The notes under the pieces were generated by a model. The model did no database searches, was not told the DNA's origin, and saw nothing but the letters and a program-made list of their open reading frames with translations. DNA of 64,000 nucleotides, from NCBI RefSeq assembly GCF_964019385.1, contig NC_088655.1, forward strand, positions 9,087,130-9,151,129, in the 5' to 3' direction. Source of the stretch: Sycon ciliatum. Taxonomy: Eukaryota > Porifera > Calcarea > Leucosolenida > Sycettidae. Positions 12,086 through 34,102 of this stretch are shown in pieces (within the stretch, counting starts at the first letter, position 1; each line of letters starts with the position of its first letter). A program made the position numbers and the translations under genes.

Positions 12086-13082
12086 TCTCGAAATGGTGTC
12101 CGTTCAGAAGTCACTGCGAGGAGATGGGTTGAATTGTTGAATACAAACTGTTTGAAACCACTGCCCCCCTACTCTCACGGCCAAGTATCGGCCTCAGCTC
12201 AGGTTCTCCTTTCTGTATACGCCGCTACGGGTTCAGCCAACACTGAATTATTTCGGATTTGTCTCAGCAGCGCAGCAGCAGCAGTACCACCAGCCACCCT
12301 GCCGGCACGATAGCAGATCAAGCGCAGTGAGTGGCCGCGACTAGCAGTAGCACTCAAAGTCTTCAGAGTGTGGGTGAGGCGGACGTGGTGTGTGTTCCCA
12401 TTATTCTCCCTTCCAGCGTCGTTACCATCAGCAGAGACCAGCGACCTACACTGCTTCAGCTAGATGTGGGGATCACGGCATCAAGTGGCGAGGTAAAGCA
12501 AAAAATATTATTGTATTTGTCACACACGCATGATCATGATGATTGATTGAATCAGGCAAAGGTCGTACGATATGTACGATGTCGATTGATGTACGCTCGA
12601 CGCGACGTGTCATCGACTCATCGGCGAATCGTCGCGCCGAGCGAGCGTATGGTGTAGATCTACATGACTATGAACGTTCCGGTACGAGTGATTGTACGGG
12701 GTCCGGTCTGGACCCGCCATTCGAATCTGCGAGTGCGACGTGACCTGTCGACAGCTCAGGCCACAGTGCTAGCGCTAGCGCGGCCTGCGCAGGTTTCTGA
12801 TGAGCGACAGCTATAGCTAGCTAGCTAGCTGCAATTGGGCGTATTTTAAATTTTGAATAGGGCAATCCCCACACGGGCCACAGGCCCTAAGCCTGGCTAA
12901 GGCCTTTTTATGAAAATAATAGTCATGTCGGCAGCGCGCTATAAATAATTTTTTATTATAGTGTGAGTGACTATGCCTGTCTACAACCAGGGAGTCGTAA
13001 AGTAACGAATTTAGTTACTACCAGGTCTTCGATTCCTTGCCTACAAAGTACAAAGTACAGTAAAAGCCATCTTTACTTATAA
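12086..13082. other. Intergenic, with a minus-strand LINE tail
   Basis: Possible promoter region of the gene ending at 12085, but no clear core elements were seen. A minus-strand LINE 3'-tail fragment at about 12846-12925 reads ...GATTGCCCTATTCAAAATTT and closely resembles the tail after the LINE coding fragment at 37247-37346. No other gene was found. Confidence 0.45.
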
Positions 13083-13815
13083 AGAAGAGGCACCTGTGAC
13101 GTGTGTCTGTGTGTTACGCTCAGGCCATCCTGCGGAGCAGCGCTGCCCTGAGCACGCGAAGCGTGCGAACAGTGTAGCTAGCGGCCGCAGAAGCACTGAG
13201 CACGCGAAGCGTGCGAATCGTGTAGCTAGCGGAAGCAGCCACAGAAGCACTGAGCACGCGAAGCGTGCGAATCGTGTAGCCACCACCACGTGCTGAGCAC
13301 GTGTGCTGTTCATGCCACGTTCTAGCCTAGGCCATACAATAGGGCTTGAAAGTGATGACGTCAAAAACGGCCTGGGAGTAGTAAATTGACATCAGATTTC
13401 TATTTTGGATCCACTAAGGTGTGACTTTGCTATTGCCTCAGTATGTGGGTGCATAGCAACCCGGTCATGTCGTATGCAGGTGCAACTTTTACTTCGCCAC
13501 CAGTTGTCACCCCGCCCCCACTAGCCAAATCAGTCAGTTTCACTGGCAACATCACCTTGCTGTGAGTGAGACCGCTTGAAATGTGCTTGGATCCATACAA
13601 AACTGGATCCAGGTGGATCCAGTTTTCGAATTTTTCAAATTGTTGCTATGCCATTGCTATGGAGTGACGTAGCACTTTCAAGCCCTATTAAAAAAGAAGA
13701 GGCACCTGTGACGTGTGTGTGTGTGTAGGTAGCAGACACGATCAGTACGAGTAGCAGTAGCAGCCGCCCGCAGAAGCACTGAGCACGCGAAGCGTGCGAA
13801 TCATGTAGCCACCTA
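13083..13815. repeat. Repeats of a GCACGCGAAGCGTGC palindrome split by a MITE
   Basis: The unit GAGCACGCGAAGCGTGCGAA, itself a small hairpin, occurs at about 13149, 13197, 13251 and 13779. The lead-in AAGAAGAGGCACCTGTGACGT occurs at 13082 and again at 13693, either side of the MITE at 13342-13685. An ACCACGTGCTGAGCACGTGT block at about 13286 recurs at about 14120. Function unknown. Confidence 0.65.
13342..13685. mobile_element. TA-flanked MITE, 344 bp
   Basis: The ends GGGCTTGAAAGTG and its inverse are flanked by TA (13340-13341, 13686-13687), with TGACGT just inside each end. The interior has three GGATCCA-type repeats near 13590-13620. Non-coding. Confidence 0.75.
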
Positions 13816-14431
13816 GCCTAGGCCATAGGTAGCACTAGCAGCCGCACGAGCGCTGCGGACCACGTGAACCGTTCTCTGCAAATAGAAACATCTGCAACAA
13901 AAGGATACAAAAGATCTGCACTGACTGCACTCTGCATCTGATCTGCAGTGAAGAGAGCATCGCACTTTTGTTCGTAATTTTATGAATTTTTTGAGCCGCT
14001 TCATCCGCCACCAGGTGATGGACAACCCTGACCAGCCTCCCGAAGGCGTAACAGACGTCCCTCCTTCTCCTTCCAACGATGAAGAACCTCCCTCACCAGG
14101 ACTTCAGCGGTCTGGCCACCACCACGTGCTGAGCACGTGTGCTGTTCATGTACTTGCTTCACCCGCATGCCACGTTCGGCCAGGCAACGCTGGCCGGGGG
14201 TGCTGCTAGTCATATTATAACGAAGTGCCAACTCTAACGAGTTAACGAGGAGAACTCTGTCGTTAAAATAGAAATCGTTATACAGAAATCGATACATACA
14301 CTGTCCTATTGAGCGTTGAGAATGTGTGAGAGTCGTTACCTTTGGTACACGTAAACTAGTCAATGTTGGGAAATCGTTACAATTATAATTATTATGCGCC
14401 TCGTTAGAATAATGGCTTTTACAGTACTAGT
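13816..14431. other. Unassigned sequence between MITEs
   Basis: No gene. AGTACAGTAAAAGCCAT at 13056 and its inverse near 14400 suggest that 13056-14420 may be one larger TIR element with the palindromic repeats and the 13342 MITE nested in it. The ends match over only about 16 bp, so this is tentative. Confidence 0.3.
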
Positions 14432-14612
14432 ACAGTGAACCGTGTCTAAGACGACCACCGCTGTAGGGACCTTCAAAGTGTGGTCCCTGTAACCAGGTGG
14501 TCTCCGTATCCAGGGTAATTTGACTGGAAACAGCATCCCTTGGTCGTGGTTTCAGTGGTCTTCTAGGACAGGTGGTCGCCTTGTCCGAGTGGTCGCCTTG
14601 ACAGGTTAAACT
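14432..14612. mobile_element. Pogo/Tigger-like MITE, about 181 bp
   Basis: The left end CAGTGAACCGTGTCTAAGAC and the inverse of the right end CAGTTTAACCTGTCAAGGC align over about 25 bp. The left flank is TA and the right flank CA, a decayed TA. CAGTG ends and the gapped homology suit a Tigger-derived element. Confidence 0.7.
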
Positions 14613-14715
14613 GCACAACAGTCACTGCAGTTATGCCTATGGCCTGAGAGTAGTGAAAGGGCTTTCAGCCTTTCACCACTCCCAGGAGTAAGTTTCACGA
14701 CCCCAGGCTTTATGC

Positions 14716-14899
14716 TACAAGGCACCGGCGGATTATGCCGGCAGAAAAATTGGCAGAATTCGGTACTTTTTCTGGTAAGTTTCATGCATGTTTGGTATGT
14801 GGATAAAGAAATGGAGCAGAATTCGAGGAATTGCCCGCCTTAAGGTTTGTATGGTTCTGCCAATTTCACTGCTTTTCGAGCAGAATCCGCCAATGCCTA
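14716..14899. mobile_element. hAT MITE, copy 1, with 8-bp duplication CTTTATGC
   Basis: The element starts TACAAGGCACCGGCGGATTA and ends CCGCCAATGCCTA. The 8 bp CTTTATGC lie directly outside both ends (14708-14715, 14900-14907), the hallmark of hAT transposition. Copies of the same family are at 32361-32562 and 51075-51270. Confidence 0.9.
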
Positions 14900-15035
14900 C
14901 TTTATGCTAGCGCAATGCAGCAACTACAGTAGGGTGTCGATTACTAACTAAACTTTTTCGTTTCGTGAAAATTATCGATAATGCCGGATGGCCCCTAAAT
15001 AGTGTCCCTGAAGTGCCTGAACAGACAACGGATCA

Positions 15036-15105
15036 GATTGGTGTCACAAAAAGGATCAGATTGGTGTCACAAAAAGGATCAGATTGGTGTCACAAAAAGG
15101 AGACT
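15036..15105 (+). repeat. Three copies of a 23-bp tandem repeat
   Basis: The unit GATCAGATTGGTGTCACAAA plus AAG is repeated three times without change. The rest of 14900-15769 holds no recognisable gene, only a G-run at 15467-15478. Confidence 0.85.
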
Positions 15106-15769
15106 TTTTTGGCATTGAGGGGAAAGTAGCAAACACGTTTGCACAAAGAAACAAAGTAAAGCGTCTAAACTGCAAAAACAAAGGCAATGGGAAAACTGAG
15201 CAGAGTCTAGATCACAATACCTAACTTGCATGATGGGGACTTTGAGTTACCAGGATTTTTTGTATTTTTTTACTTGAAACCATGCACCCAATTCGTAAAA
15301 CAAGAAAGAAGGAGGAAATGACAAAAACAGCCGGCTAACAAGACATTAACTGAATGGGGTTGCACTGCAAGGCAGCGGTGGCGATGGGGTGCTGCAGACC
15401 AAGTCCACGGAAAGAGGATGAAGACTGAAGAGTGTTTCTAACGGTCTAAACGCTGCGGCACATGGGGGGGGGGGGGGTTGAACGTAGAATTGAAAGAGGT
15501 AGACACAGCTGTGCACATACCGAGAGTGATCATGAACAAGCTTACTGCATGATACTCACAGTGGTATGCCAGAATGGATGGATGACGCAAGTCCATCAAG
15601 GCCAGACGTGCAGTCTGCAAGCCACTGTAACTAGTGCACTGCATTGCTGCACCGTTTGTTCCACAACAGACCAGCGCACAGCACAGGTCAATGCACAGCT
15701 ACGGAAAGAAAATCGAACATCTACGACAGCACTTCACCATGAAAACATGCCGTTTGTATGCTTCGGAGT

Positions 15770-26099
<10,330 letters not shown>

Positions 26100-26105
26100 C
26101 GTCGA

Positions 26106-26427
<322 letters not shown>

Positions 26428-26752
26428 ACACGTGAATATGCAGAGCGTTAGAGGCACATAAGAGAAAACATCCTGCATCATCTGACCTGACTCATGAAAT
26501 TCTTGATTGCTACATTGGAGGCATGAAAATACAAATTTATGGGAGTTAGAATTTTAGCCAGGTTTTCGAAATTAGGACAGGTTTACCATGCCAAATGTAT
26601 GGAGAAGAAGGTCCAAACCCCAGGATTTTAAATTTTTTAAATACTTTTAACCAGGACTTTGGCCAGAATTGGGTTTTCAAAATCGCCAGTGGGACTACCA
26701 GTATTCGATTTGAATGGACTGTAAGCTACTGTATATGCAGAGTTGATATCTA

Positions 26753-27197
26753 GACTGTCCAGGGCATGGTAGAAGACTGTCCAGGGCATGGTAGAAGACT
26801 GTCCAGGGCATGGTAGAAGACTGTCCAGGGCATGGTAGAAGACTGTCCAGGGCATGGTAGAAGACTGTCCAGGGCATGGTAGAAGACTGTCCAGGGCATG
26901 GTAGAAGACTGTCCAGGGCATGGTAGAAGACTGTCCAGGGCATGGTAGAAGACTGTCCAGGGCATGGTAGAAGACTGTCCAGGGCATGGTAGAAGACTGT
27001 CCAGGGCATGGTAGAAGACTGTCCAGGGTATGGTAGAAGACTGTCCAGGGCATGGTAGAAGACTGTCCAGGGCATGGTAGAAGACTGTCCAGGGCATGGT
27101 AGAAGACTGTCCAGGGCATGGTAGAAGACTGTCCAGGGCATGGTAGAAGACTGTCCAGGGCATGGTAGAAGACTGTCCAGGGCATGGTAGAAGACTG
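26753..27197 (+). repeat. 22-bp minisatellite, about 20 copies
   Basis: The unit GACTGTCCAGGGCATGGTAG plus AA is repeated about 20 times with essentially one variant position (GGTATGG near 27028). It is open in all three minus frames, giving spurious proteins. There are no spacers, so it is not a CRISPR array. Confidence 0.95.
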
Positions 27198-28205
27198 TAC
27201 TGCATGCACTGCACGTATGACAACGAGACATGTCGGTATGCACGCACTGGCACAGATGGTTTTGTTTTGCCTGGTGTCAGTCTCCGCCTTGACATGTGAC
27301 ATGCTGTCATCATGCATGAGTGTTTGGCACTCGCCAGATAGCTACTTGTAAGAGTGCGCTCTCGCGAGCACTGGCCCGATGCCGCGCACTAAAAATAGGA
27401 AATACTCATCCTGTCGGAGTTGTTTATCTCTCAATCAAAGCGGAGTCAATATAATACCTGATGCTATCAATGCCGCTCTCCATATGCCAACGCATCTATC
27501 AACCAAGTGTGAACTGCTATAGTGAAGTTGGTACCCACTGATCTGCTTGCTTTGCATGCCTCTCCACCTTGCTCTCTCCCTACAAGCTCAAAGCAACGAA
27601 ACGTAGGTGTGTCTGGAGCGCGGTGCGAGTTGGCATCACTGCGATTCGAGCACTGGGCTGTTGTCTTGGGATCACCACTGCCGGGTGCTTATAGTCGGCT
27701 AATCCTCGGCACGCTGTTCCCAATCCCATCCTGACTAGTTCCATTCGATGTATAGGGTACAATTGTCCATTGAGTGCCTATGTGCCATAGTACTTCGGGC
27801 CAGTCCAGGTTTCCAAACATCAATCTACACAGATACACAGATACTAGACATATGTGTATACTTCTGTAAACATTGTCTGAGAATCATGGAACAAGATGTC
27901 ATGAAGCACGCTTACATGATATGCCAGTTACATTGGAAGTGTTTGCCGGAAAAATCAATGACTAGATTGAAGTTGGTTCGGGGGATACACGCCACCAGGA
28001 GTGTCGAGATCCATGCGGTGTCCTGTGCCATGCCCCCCCCCTCCCCCTCCCTATCCTCTTCCTCCGCCGATTCCCATTCAAAATTCTTTCATACTCAGCC
28101 CTTGTAATCCTGTTTCCAACCAAACACATGCCTCAAAGAACATAGCTAGCTGTAAGCAGACGAGCACTGGTTGGAGTTCTCAGTCACCGTGGTAACAGCT
28201 TATTC
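27198..28205. other. Intergenic, no gene supported
   Basis: Short open frames only (for example 27522-27734 and 27748-28107 plus). None has a recognisable domain or splice context. Short C-runs occur at 28033-28048. Confidence 0.4.
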
Positions 28206-28683
28206 AGGTTGCGTTTGGTTGGGCATTTTCAGAATGTAAATGACAACCATTCTGGAATGGGAATCGGCAAGAATCACCTGACCAAACTAACGCGCCAGAA
28301 TCAATTAGGAATCACTTGACATAACAATTCCATGATATCGTTGAGGAACGGCTGCTGTCTTTTCTTTTATCCGACTCTAGTTTCCTTGAGAGAGTCATGG
28401 TACTTCTGAGTGCATAATTTGAGGCACTTGAACCTGTTGCTACATTGTTTGGCTCGTGGCAGCCATTATCATTTTTGATTCCGGAATGAGAATGCTCATT
28501 CCAGCATGTGAGGTGGAATGATCATTCTCCAAAAAGAATCATCAGTCTCAGCGATTCCCATTCTGGAATCATGCGGAATGTGACCAACCTAACGCACTTT
28601 TTTGACCAACCAAACGGGCGAAAATGATTCCGAGTGATTCCAAGTGATTCCCATTTGGGAATGTGACCAACCAAACGTAACCT
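28206..28683. mobile_element. TIR element rich in GATTCC/GGAATC repeats
   Basis: The ends AGGTTGCGTTTGGTTGG and (inverse) AGGTTACGTTTGGTTGG pair over about 18 bp. The interior repeats GATTCC/GGAATC and CCAACCAAACG/CGTTTGGTTGG many times. No unambiguous target duplication (ATTC on both sides is possible). Non-coding. Confidence 0.7.
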
Positions 28684-29129
28684 CATTCTTTGGACCAGGA
28701 TCTTTGCAACTGACTAAAGCTAGTTGCAACAAACGTACCTTCAAGTGAAGTGTGTCAGAGAGAACTCCGCCCAGTCTCCGCAGTGATGATGATGATGATG
28801 ATCAGCTGGGGACACCGGTTGGAGATTCACCTGTGAGGGGAAAGCGACAAAGACAGGTGCAGGACAGGACAGTTGCAGACTGTTGACTGAACTCTACTGC
28901 AAGCCAGCCAACAGTCTTATAATTTAAACTCGAATATCTAGGCTACAGACATGGGGGGGGGGCACATGGCTCATGGCCTGGTAGTCATTGGTGTCATCCG
29001 TCCAGTTCCAGCAATACAACACACAAGGCCAGTAGAGGGCTGGGGGAAACGAGAGAAAGCGGCAAGCAATGCAGTGATGTCGGTCGTTGTTCTTTTTGCC
29101 GTCTTGGTGCATCGCCAAATACGGAAGGT
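28684..29129. other. Intergenic with a (GAT)n patch
   Basis: GATGATGATGATGATGATC at about 28784-28802 and a G-run at 28952-28960. No gene. Confidence 0.4.
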
Positions 29130-29556
29130 ATGAGTAATGCATGTGAGTACGCTGCGGTCAGGAATTCACTGTTCAACACCCCGGGCAACCAAACCCAGGT
29201 GACTGTCGGGGGTGCTTATGGTACAAATCGTGTCATTACGCAATGGGCTTACTGGGATTTCGTCCCTCTGCTGATGGTTATGATGACAAGTGCTGCACGG
29301 TCTGCAATGATCTGCACTCTGTAGCACGACTACTGTGCTATGCACAGGGCTACAGTCACAAGTACGTTGTATCAAGAGTACATGAAACATGCCCTCTTGG
29401 TTGTATAATTATGTCACTCACGAAACATAAGCCCATCGTGCAATGATGTAATTTGTGCTGCGAACACCGCACACAGCCACCTGGGCATGGTTGCCTGGGG
29501 ACGTGTTGGACAGTGCATTGCTGATCCCAGCGTACTGACATGATTACTCATGCAAT
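29130..29556. mobile_element. TIR element related to a sequence in paralogue A intron 2
   Basis: ATGAGTAATGCATGTGAGTA near 29130 matches the inverse of 29526-29553 (..CAGTACGCTG). A third related segment at about 44775-44880 carries GCATGCGAGTACGCTGGGAT and CCATGCCCAGGTG. This is a dispersed, inverted-end family of unknown superfamily. Confidence 0.55.
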
Positions 29557-32073
29557 CTTTTTTTAATGCGGAAAGGGCTTTTATCGAACTCCATGACCAG
29601 ATCATAAATCTGATGACTGGTGTTGAGGTGCTCATGCAGGCTGTTCCGGCTACAAGCCTGTGCCTGTGCCTTACCTAGCACATGATCTCTACTCTGTACA
29701 GCACATTAGGCAAATCATACACACTCACACTCACACTCACGGAATATTTCGATTTCTAAAATCCCCACTAAAGGGACAAATCCAAGTAATTAGGTTATGA
29801 CATGCATGGATCGTGTAAACATGTCATGTGTACCTTTGCACCTGTACCTGGAGGGGGACATCTGGAACCATACTCTGCTCTACCATGATGTCCTTGACAT
29901 GCCACATGGAGTAGCCATGCAGTGCGTATGCTACTGTCAACTGTCAACAGCAACAGCAACAGCGGGCTGGACATAAGATTTCATGGAATCGTACACAAAA
30001 TGGCCCTTAGTATTGGGCATGCTCCCAATAACAAGGAAGAGTCTAGAAGGCATTTTTGGGGTCTCTCTGACCACGTGACATTGGATTCAAATAGTGCGTA
30101 GCAATCTTCCCTGTGCACTATTTGCTGCACACCTGGACTCAGCCAACATGCACCGCAAGTTGCGCAATCCCTCCAGGGTACGAGGGACGGGTAAAGTCGC
30201 AGCAGTGAATTGACAAGTCAACCAAGCATGCAGTCGTAATCGTAGTGAGCTCATTTTCCTTGTGGCTGTCGCTCACTGCAGGTCTCGTTCAAAACACTGC
30301 CATGATCTACTGACTCCTACATAATCATTGTTTTGTAGTCGAGTTCAATTCATTGCCATTATGCCGTACATCGTCAGATCTTGGTGCATGTACATGGTCA
30401 CGTGAAAAACAACAGTACATACATTCACTTACTTCACTAGCCTGGACGGTTTGCTAGCGACCTGACACGTCCTGTCTCTATGGCGGGCTGCCCTTCGTTC
30501 GTCGACAGTGCAGTGATACGACGGTCGCGGGAATGGACGCTTGTCGCTGTGTGGTCGCGCCTGGAGGATGCATTACCGGCACGAGTACGGATTATTATGC
30601 ACTGACTACGGACTGCTTTGTGCAAGATGTCCACCTGGACAGTGGACACCCACCCAACTGCGATCCGCTCATTCAGTACAATGCTTATGTTAGCTCCATC
30701 CATTCATTTGGCAGTTATCCGCCCAAAACCTCCTCCAGCGTGTTGCTGATGTTTGCAGTGGAAGGGCCTAGGGATCGAGATAGGACGCCGATTCGGATTT
30801 CCCCATGCAGCGACTCGGAGAAGAATTTCAGGTGCTTTCAGCGGCATCATGGTGTTCAACCTTCCACCTCTCGACGAGGCTAAGCACGGTGATTTACCGG
30901 TAGATCTAGACCAGCACCAGCGTGAGCAAAGCCTGTACAGGCTGTAGTGACAACTCAGCTTGCCTGGCCGGCTGCCATGACGAAGGAGTAAAGCGCATCT
31001 TTGCGGTGCTGCCTGAGGGTGACTGAGAAGCGCAGTGTAGCCACAGTAAATGTTTGTTTTGCTACTGTTCTCTGTCCGCAACGCGGCAGGATTGTCCCTG
31101 CCTCGACATCAAGCTACAATCATATACATGCAGCCCCATGCATGTGACAAAAATATTCGGTGCATTACCAAGACTTGGCAAGAGTGCATAACCAGTTCAG
31201 TAGGATATTCCGATAACTGATTGTAGTGTAGTGTTGGTAGATCTACGTCGATTGCATGCCGCAAGGCTTCATGTACATGTACGTGTACATGCCATCGTGC
31301 CATTCGTGGTGTTGTGCGGTCTTGTCAGCTCACATCGTCGTCCTCTTGCTCAGGTCTGGGACGGTTCGGAGTCATGTCCGTGCAAGTAGAGGCTGAGCGG
31401 TGGACCTCAGACAAAGCGGCCAGTACAGAGTCCGGAACTAAATCTGGCTGGTCCAGAGGCTTGGCTTTTTTATGTATTATTTTTTTACTATTGACACAGC
31501 CCTACTTTACTGGAAAACAGGTGGAGAACAAAAAGAAACGAAGAAAGGGACAACACATAGGGGATGTAGGGGCGACGTGCTGATGTGCTGGGAGCAACTC
31601 AACAGCAGCGGCTAGCTGCAATGTAGTAATGGTATGCAGTGAGCTTCATCACGGACACACTGCCGTGACTACTGACCTCCGCTTTCATTCGAGCGTTTTC
31701 GGCGGCAGAGGGCCGGGCCAACCAGACGATTTCAGGACTGATCTTGGGTATTGCATGCATGGTGGTTACATGTACCTGTCACGTATACATAAGTAGTACA
31801 TTTACTGTACAGTAACAACATGTTAACAAGGGACAGACCATTGCCATCTGACTGAAGAAACAGAATTATCAAGCTTCAGACTCCACACAGTCACAAGCGA
31901 TGCCTGGGAAGTTTTCCACAAGGAGACTGAGGACTTTCGAAGTTTCGATGGCTTCTCGTCAGGAGGAATGCAGTTAAAAAAAAACTGAAGTGAAATGTTA
32001 TCATTACGTTCATGGCGGTGGCTATTTCTTTCAGGAGCTCAGCCCCATACTGTGTGAAACATCGTGCTAACAC
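29557..32073. other. 2.5 kb intergenic, no gene supported
   Basis: Contains CACTCA repeats (29722-29738) and ordinary sequence. The longest frames (30533-30883 plus, 30704-31081 minus) lack a domain, a signal peptide and a splice context. I see nothing firm in this stretch. Confidence 0.4.
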
Positions 32074-32588
32074 GGAGGATTAGCAAGACGAAATTCGCGT
32101 TCGCTCTCCAAGGAGAGTCGAACTCAGTGACGGAATTCGCGTTATGAGAAGGATTAGCAAACAGAATTCGCACATGCATGACGTTGACACGACGTACATT
32201 GTGTACAGACAGTACAGCGTGGTAAAATCATGACTGCCCTGACACGAATCCGCGATTCGTGTTCCGTCTACTTTTCCGAACGAAAAATGCGAAAGTTCGC
32301 AAATCAGTTCGCGAACTGAAAAATGTTTGCGAACGCGAACGCGAATTTCGTCTTGCTAATTAGGCCTTGGCGGATAATGCCGGCAGAAAAATTGGCAGAA
32401 TTCGGTACTTTTTCTGGTAAGTTTCATGCATGTTTGGTATGTGGATAAAGAAATGGAGCAGAATTCGAGGAATTGCCCGCCATAAGGTTTGTATGGTTCT
32501 GCCAATTTCGGTGCAAAAAAGCAGAATCTGCCACCTTTTCGAGCATTATCCGCCAAGGCCTATTGCTAATCCTCCGTAATAAAAATGT
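32074..32588. mobile_element. TIR element with TTCGCG repeats, host of a nested hAT MITE
   Basis: The left part CGGAGGATTAGCAAGACGAA (from about 32074) matches the inverse of 32335-32360 over 26 bp (ATTAGCAAGACGAAATTCGC). The remaining outer bases, TTGCTAATCCTCCG, appear only beyond the hAT MITE (32563-32577). The MITE therefore cut this element's right terminal repeat. Inside are repeats of CGAATTTCG and GCGAACGCGAA. Confidence 0.8.
32361..32562. mobile_element. hAT MITE, copy 2, with 8-bp duplication TTGCTAAT
   Basis: Perfect 20-bp ends TAGGCCTTGGCGGATAATGC, flanked by TTGCTAAT at 32353-32360 and 32563-32570. The body matches the copies at 14716 and 51075 (GGCAGAAAAATTGGCAGAAT...). Confidence 0.92.
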
Positions 32589-32904
32589 AACAACACCTTT
32601 TAAAAATACGTTCCAACAATATTGAGATGCTTTTTGTTGGCTCTTCTGCCTGGATTTCATTGACAGATGCGTTTAACGGTTTTAACCACGTATGCGTTTA
32701 ACGGTTTTAACCACGTATGCATAGAAAGAATGGCAAAACATGGTGCAACTTGCCAAGTTTAGTGAAATCTAACAAGAGTGCGATGTACATGTACATGACT
32801 GTACCCGGCCCACAGCACACCCGCCAACCTTTGCAAACCTAAGATCATGACAATGACATACCTAACTGTTAGGTATGAAAATGTGTACAAATGTAGTCGT
32901 GAGG
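32589..32904. other. Short unassigned stretch
   Basis: Includes a duplicated TGCGTTTAACGGTTTTAACC at 32667 and 32688. No gene seen. Confidence 0.4.
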
Positions 32905-33216
32905 CACACAACAAATGCAGCACTTTTGGGTGCCTATTACCACCCTCTTTGGCCATGTCCTGAGACTAAACGACAATGTACCAGCACGCGTTATGATGAC
33001 AGCATACTTCGAAAACCCAAGTTCCGCTGCCAGCTGGCGGGGCCGGCCACGTACCACTCTGCCACTGAGTCTGCACCAGGACCTGCAGCGTATCGGGGGG
33101 GGGGGGTCGCTCAAGAAACGCGAGGAACTTGAGAATCTCCATGCCATCTCCCAGTCACGACAAGACTGGAAAGACCTATGCAGCAATGTGATAAAAGCAT
33201 ACATCAAAGCCTAATA
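32905..33216 (+). pseudogene. LINE reverse transcriptase C-terminus, 5'-truncated
   Basis: The open frame reads ..TLFGHVLRLNDNVPARV.., then SWRGRPRTTLPLSLHQDLQRI, and ends AISQSRQDWKDLCSNVIKAY plus IKA and a stop. This GHVLR...RGRPR...W arrangement is the usual C-terminus of LINE endonuclease/reverse transcriptase proteins. A G-run (33094-33105) sits inside the frame without breaking it. Downstream sequence to the AAT repeat at 33603 may be its 3' UTR. Confidence 0.75.
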
Positions 33217-33604
33217 CTGCTTCCACCTGTGGCAGCTGCATGGCCGTTTGGTGTACCATAACATAACTCATTGACTAACATATTTTGTGAAAATATTATC
33301 CTGTAAAAGAATAGGAATGTAAACAATATACCTGTGAAAACACAACCTTGAATGCTACTAACACAACCTGTGACTACAATAATCATGAGATCAACCCCAA
33401 AACATTTCTTGCAGTTTACTTTCGTAGAGTTTGCAACTTTGTGTTCCTCAACACAACTTGCAGCTTTCTTCAAACATATCCTCAACCTTGGTTCTGTCCT
33501 AGATCGTGTATACATACATTCATTGTTTCGTCTCATCATTATGGAGCAGCTTATGCGAAGGCTAGCCAAGCTTGCTTGGCGATGCCAACGCGGAAAAGCC
33601 TATA

Positions 33605-33636
<32 letters not shown>

Positions 33637-33787
33637 GCAATAAGTAGGACGAGCTGAAGCGACATGTGGATTACTTTATTTAAAACAATGTAAGCGATGG
33701 AGACGATGCAAGAAACAACCTAAAGGGTAAGGAAAAATACATGTAAGAAGAAAAAGGCAATGGAAAAAAAGAAGATGATTCGAACAA

Positions 33788-33810
33788 GTTTTCGTACAAC
33801 ACTCTTCAGG
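33788..33810 (-). ncRNA. Hammerhead-like core, degenerate (left arm)
   Basis: On the minus strand: CTGAAGA, nine bases GTGTTGTAC, then GAAA. The canonical core is CUGAUGA..GAAA, so one core base differs (A for U), which would impair cleavage. The right arm has the same core at 36575-36594. Confidence 0.4.
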
Positions 33811-34102
33811 AATCACCGTTGTACTAAAGAACAAAATGAGAACAAAGGAAATAATATAGCAATCAAGGTAGGGTGACACGATACAATGACAGCACTGGAA
33901 TATCGAGGTGCGATTTCTCACAAACGTGTGCAGAAAACAAGGGTATACAAGTAAGAACTAAGCGTGACAAGTGTGTATCAGCAACAACAACAACAACAAA
34001 AAAGTGAGAACGAATGATAATAATAACAATAATAAACAAGAAGGTGACAAAACACATTTAGGCACAAGTGGCAACAACGTTGCCACACTACACAAAAGAA
34101 CA

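Noticed and set aside
26637-27317. Repeat protein of about 220 residues from the 22-bp minisatellite, or a CRISPR-like array
   Set aside because: All three frames are open because the unit has no stops. There are no spacers, and the setting is eukaryotic.
30480-30883. Small plus-strand genes (41 and 116 codons)
   Set aside because: No domain, no conserved splice sites and overlapping frames. Likely chance.
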